Origin: JADKIH01 sp043747595
GTDB lineage: Bacteria > Bacteroidota > Bacteroidia > AKYH767-A > 2013-40CM-41-45
Assembly: GCA_043747595.1 (NCBI GenBank)
Contig: JAYTOX010000026.1
Span: 1-60,475, forward strand
DNA length: 60,475 bases
Direction of reading: 5' to 3'
Below are positions 59,957 through 60,475 of the stretch, piece after piece; position 1 is the stretch's first letter, and every line of letters begins with the position of its first letter. The position numbers and the translations under genes were made by a program. The notes under the pieces were generated by a model that saw only the letters and a program-made list of their open reading frames with translations, did no database searches and had not been told where the DNA came from.

Positions 59957-60475
59957 ATGCTTCCAAAAGAAAAATCTACTGCACAACTAGGCTTCTATAG
60001 CACATTTGAAGAACAATTAAATCATAGCCATCCACTTTATAAGTTGAGTAATCAGATCAACTGGATCGTGTTTGATGAAGCGTTCAAGAAACATTATAGC
60101 CCTAGCCAAGGTCGACCGGGTAAACCAATTCGATTGATGGTTTCACTTTTGATTCTAAAACAACTTCGTAATCTAAGTGATGAAAGTGTAGTTGAACAAT
60201 GGAGCGAAAATGCCTACTATCAATATTTTTCCGGAGAGAAAGTTTTTTCAAGTAAGCAACCATGTGTGCCTACAGAACTAGTTGAGTTTCGTAAACGAAT
60301 TGGAGAATCAGGAGTAGAATTAATTTTGAAAGAAAGTATTCGTGTCAATGGAAACGATGCAGATGACGATCATCTGAGCGGAGACACGACGGTACAGGAG
60401 AAAAATATTACGTATCCTACGGATGACAAACTCTACAAGAAAATAATTTCAAAATGCAGGAGCATTGCAGAGAAA
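59957..60475 (+). CDS. IS5-type transposase, 5' part (cut by window end)
   Basis: The first 173 codons of a transposase, open to the window end. The DUF772-type N-terminal region is clear: NWIVFDEAFKKHYSPSQGRP then GKPIRLMVSLLILKQLRNLS and YYQYFSGEKVFSSKQPC. The first catalytic Asp is in GDTTVQEKNITYP; the rest of the DDE set lies beyond the window. It would move an insertion sequence by cut and paste. The left terminal repeat should lie in about 59850-59950, but its partner is outside the window. Confidence 0.9.
   Translation, partial: MLPKEKSTAQLGFYSTFEEQLNHSHPLYKLSNQINWIVFDEAFKKHYSPSQGRPGKPIRLMVSLLILKQLRNLSDESVVEQWSENAYYQYFSGEKVFSSKQPCVPTELVEFRKRIGESGVELILKESIRVNGNDADDDHLSGDTTVQEKNITYPTDDKLYKKIISKCRSIAEK

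Overview
The window looks like chromosomal DNA of an AT-rich member of the Bacteroidota, probably a Chitinophagaceae- or Sphingobacteriales-like lineage. Four secreted proteins (ends at 3092, 28641, 43420 and 59664) carry type IX secretion (T9SS) C-terminal sorting domains. Most starts sit in an A-rich TAAAATG-type context without a Shine-Dalgarno sequence. Families such as DUF6090, the AraC regulators with an N-terminal NMxCxxC motif and the DUF2256/TIGR03643 photolyase operon are familiar from this phylum. No rRNA, tRNA or CRISPR array was recognised.

Region 1 (1 to about 37,250) looks like a gene-cassette array. Single genes, or small groups of genes, nearly all on the + strand, are separated by about 27 imperfect palindromes of 35-230 bp. 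Most sites start with an RYYYAAC-like box (GTTCAAC, GCATAAC, GAATAAC), have two complementary arms around a loop of variable length, and end with a GTTRRRY-like box (GTTATGC, GTTAGCG). This is the architecture of integron attC sites. The stems share one asymmetry: AAGAAAT on the left faces ACTTCTT on the right, giving an A:C mismatch and often one extra A. No integrase lies in the window, so if these are attC sites this would be a CALIN (attC cluster lacking an integrase) or the distal part of an integron. Cargo includes a GH18 chitinase, two DUF4440/NTF2 proteins, DUF1003, an alpha/beta hydrolase, a FAD-Rieske oxidoreductase, two paralogous PAS histidine kinases, NmrA, a quinone reductase, a six-gene photolyase operon, a cupin, TPR and Sel1 proteins, a Crp-like regulator, GNAT and a SAM methyltransferase. 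Three 5'-truncated group II introns lie in the array, and all three 3' ends fall at the same point of a GTTRRRY-like box. An IS21-type end and a broken flavin-reductase gene mark another damaged junction.

Region 2 (37.3-43.4 kb) leaves the array: a beta-propeller sensor-like protein, a Fic protein with a palindromic operator at its start codon, and a large M43 metalloprotease exported by T9SS.

Region 3 (43.4-48.2 kb) is a stress-like island with long non-coding spacers: two paralogous disordered acidic proteins, a BamE-like lipoprotein, an AraC-type regulator, a YtxH protein and a Cys-rich four-helix copper-binding protein. Three of these genes share the dyad (T/C)GTAA-N8-TTACA placed exactly 17 bp before the ATG, which suggests a small regulon.

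Region 4 (48.6-60.5 kb) has a giant CheB-CheR-PAS-histidine kinase-receiver protein on the minus strand, a second DUF1003 protein, small enzymes and lipoproteins, a monohaem cytochrome c, a HAF-repeat T9SS protein with a good terminator, and the start of an IS5-type transposase cut by the window edge.
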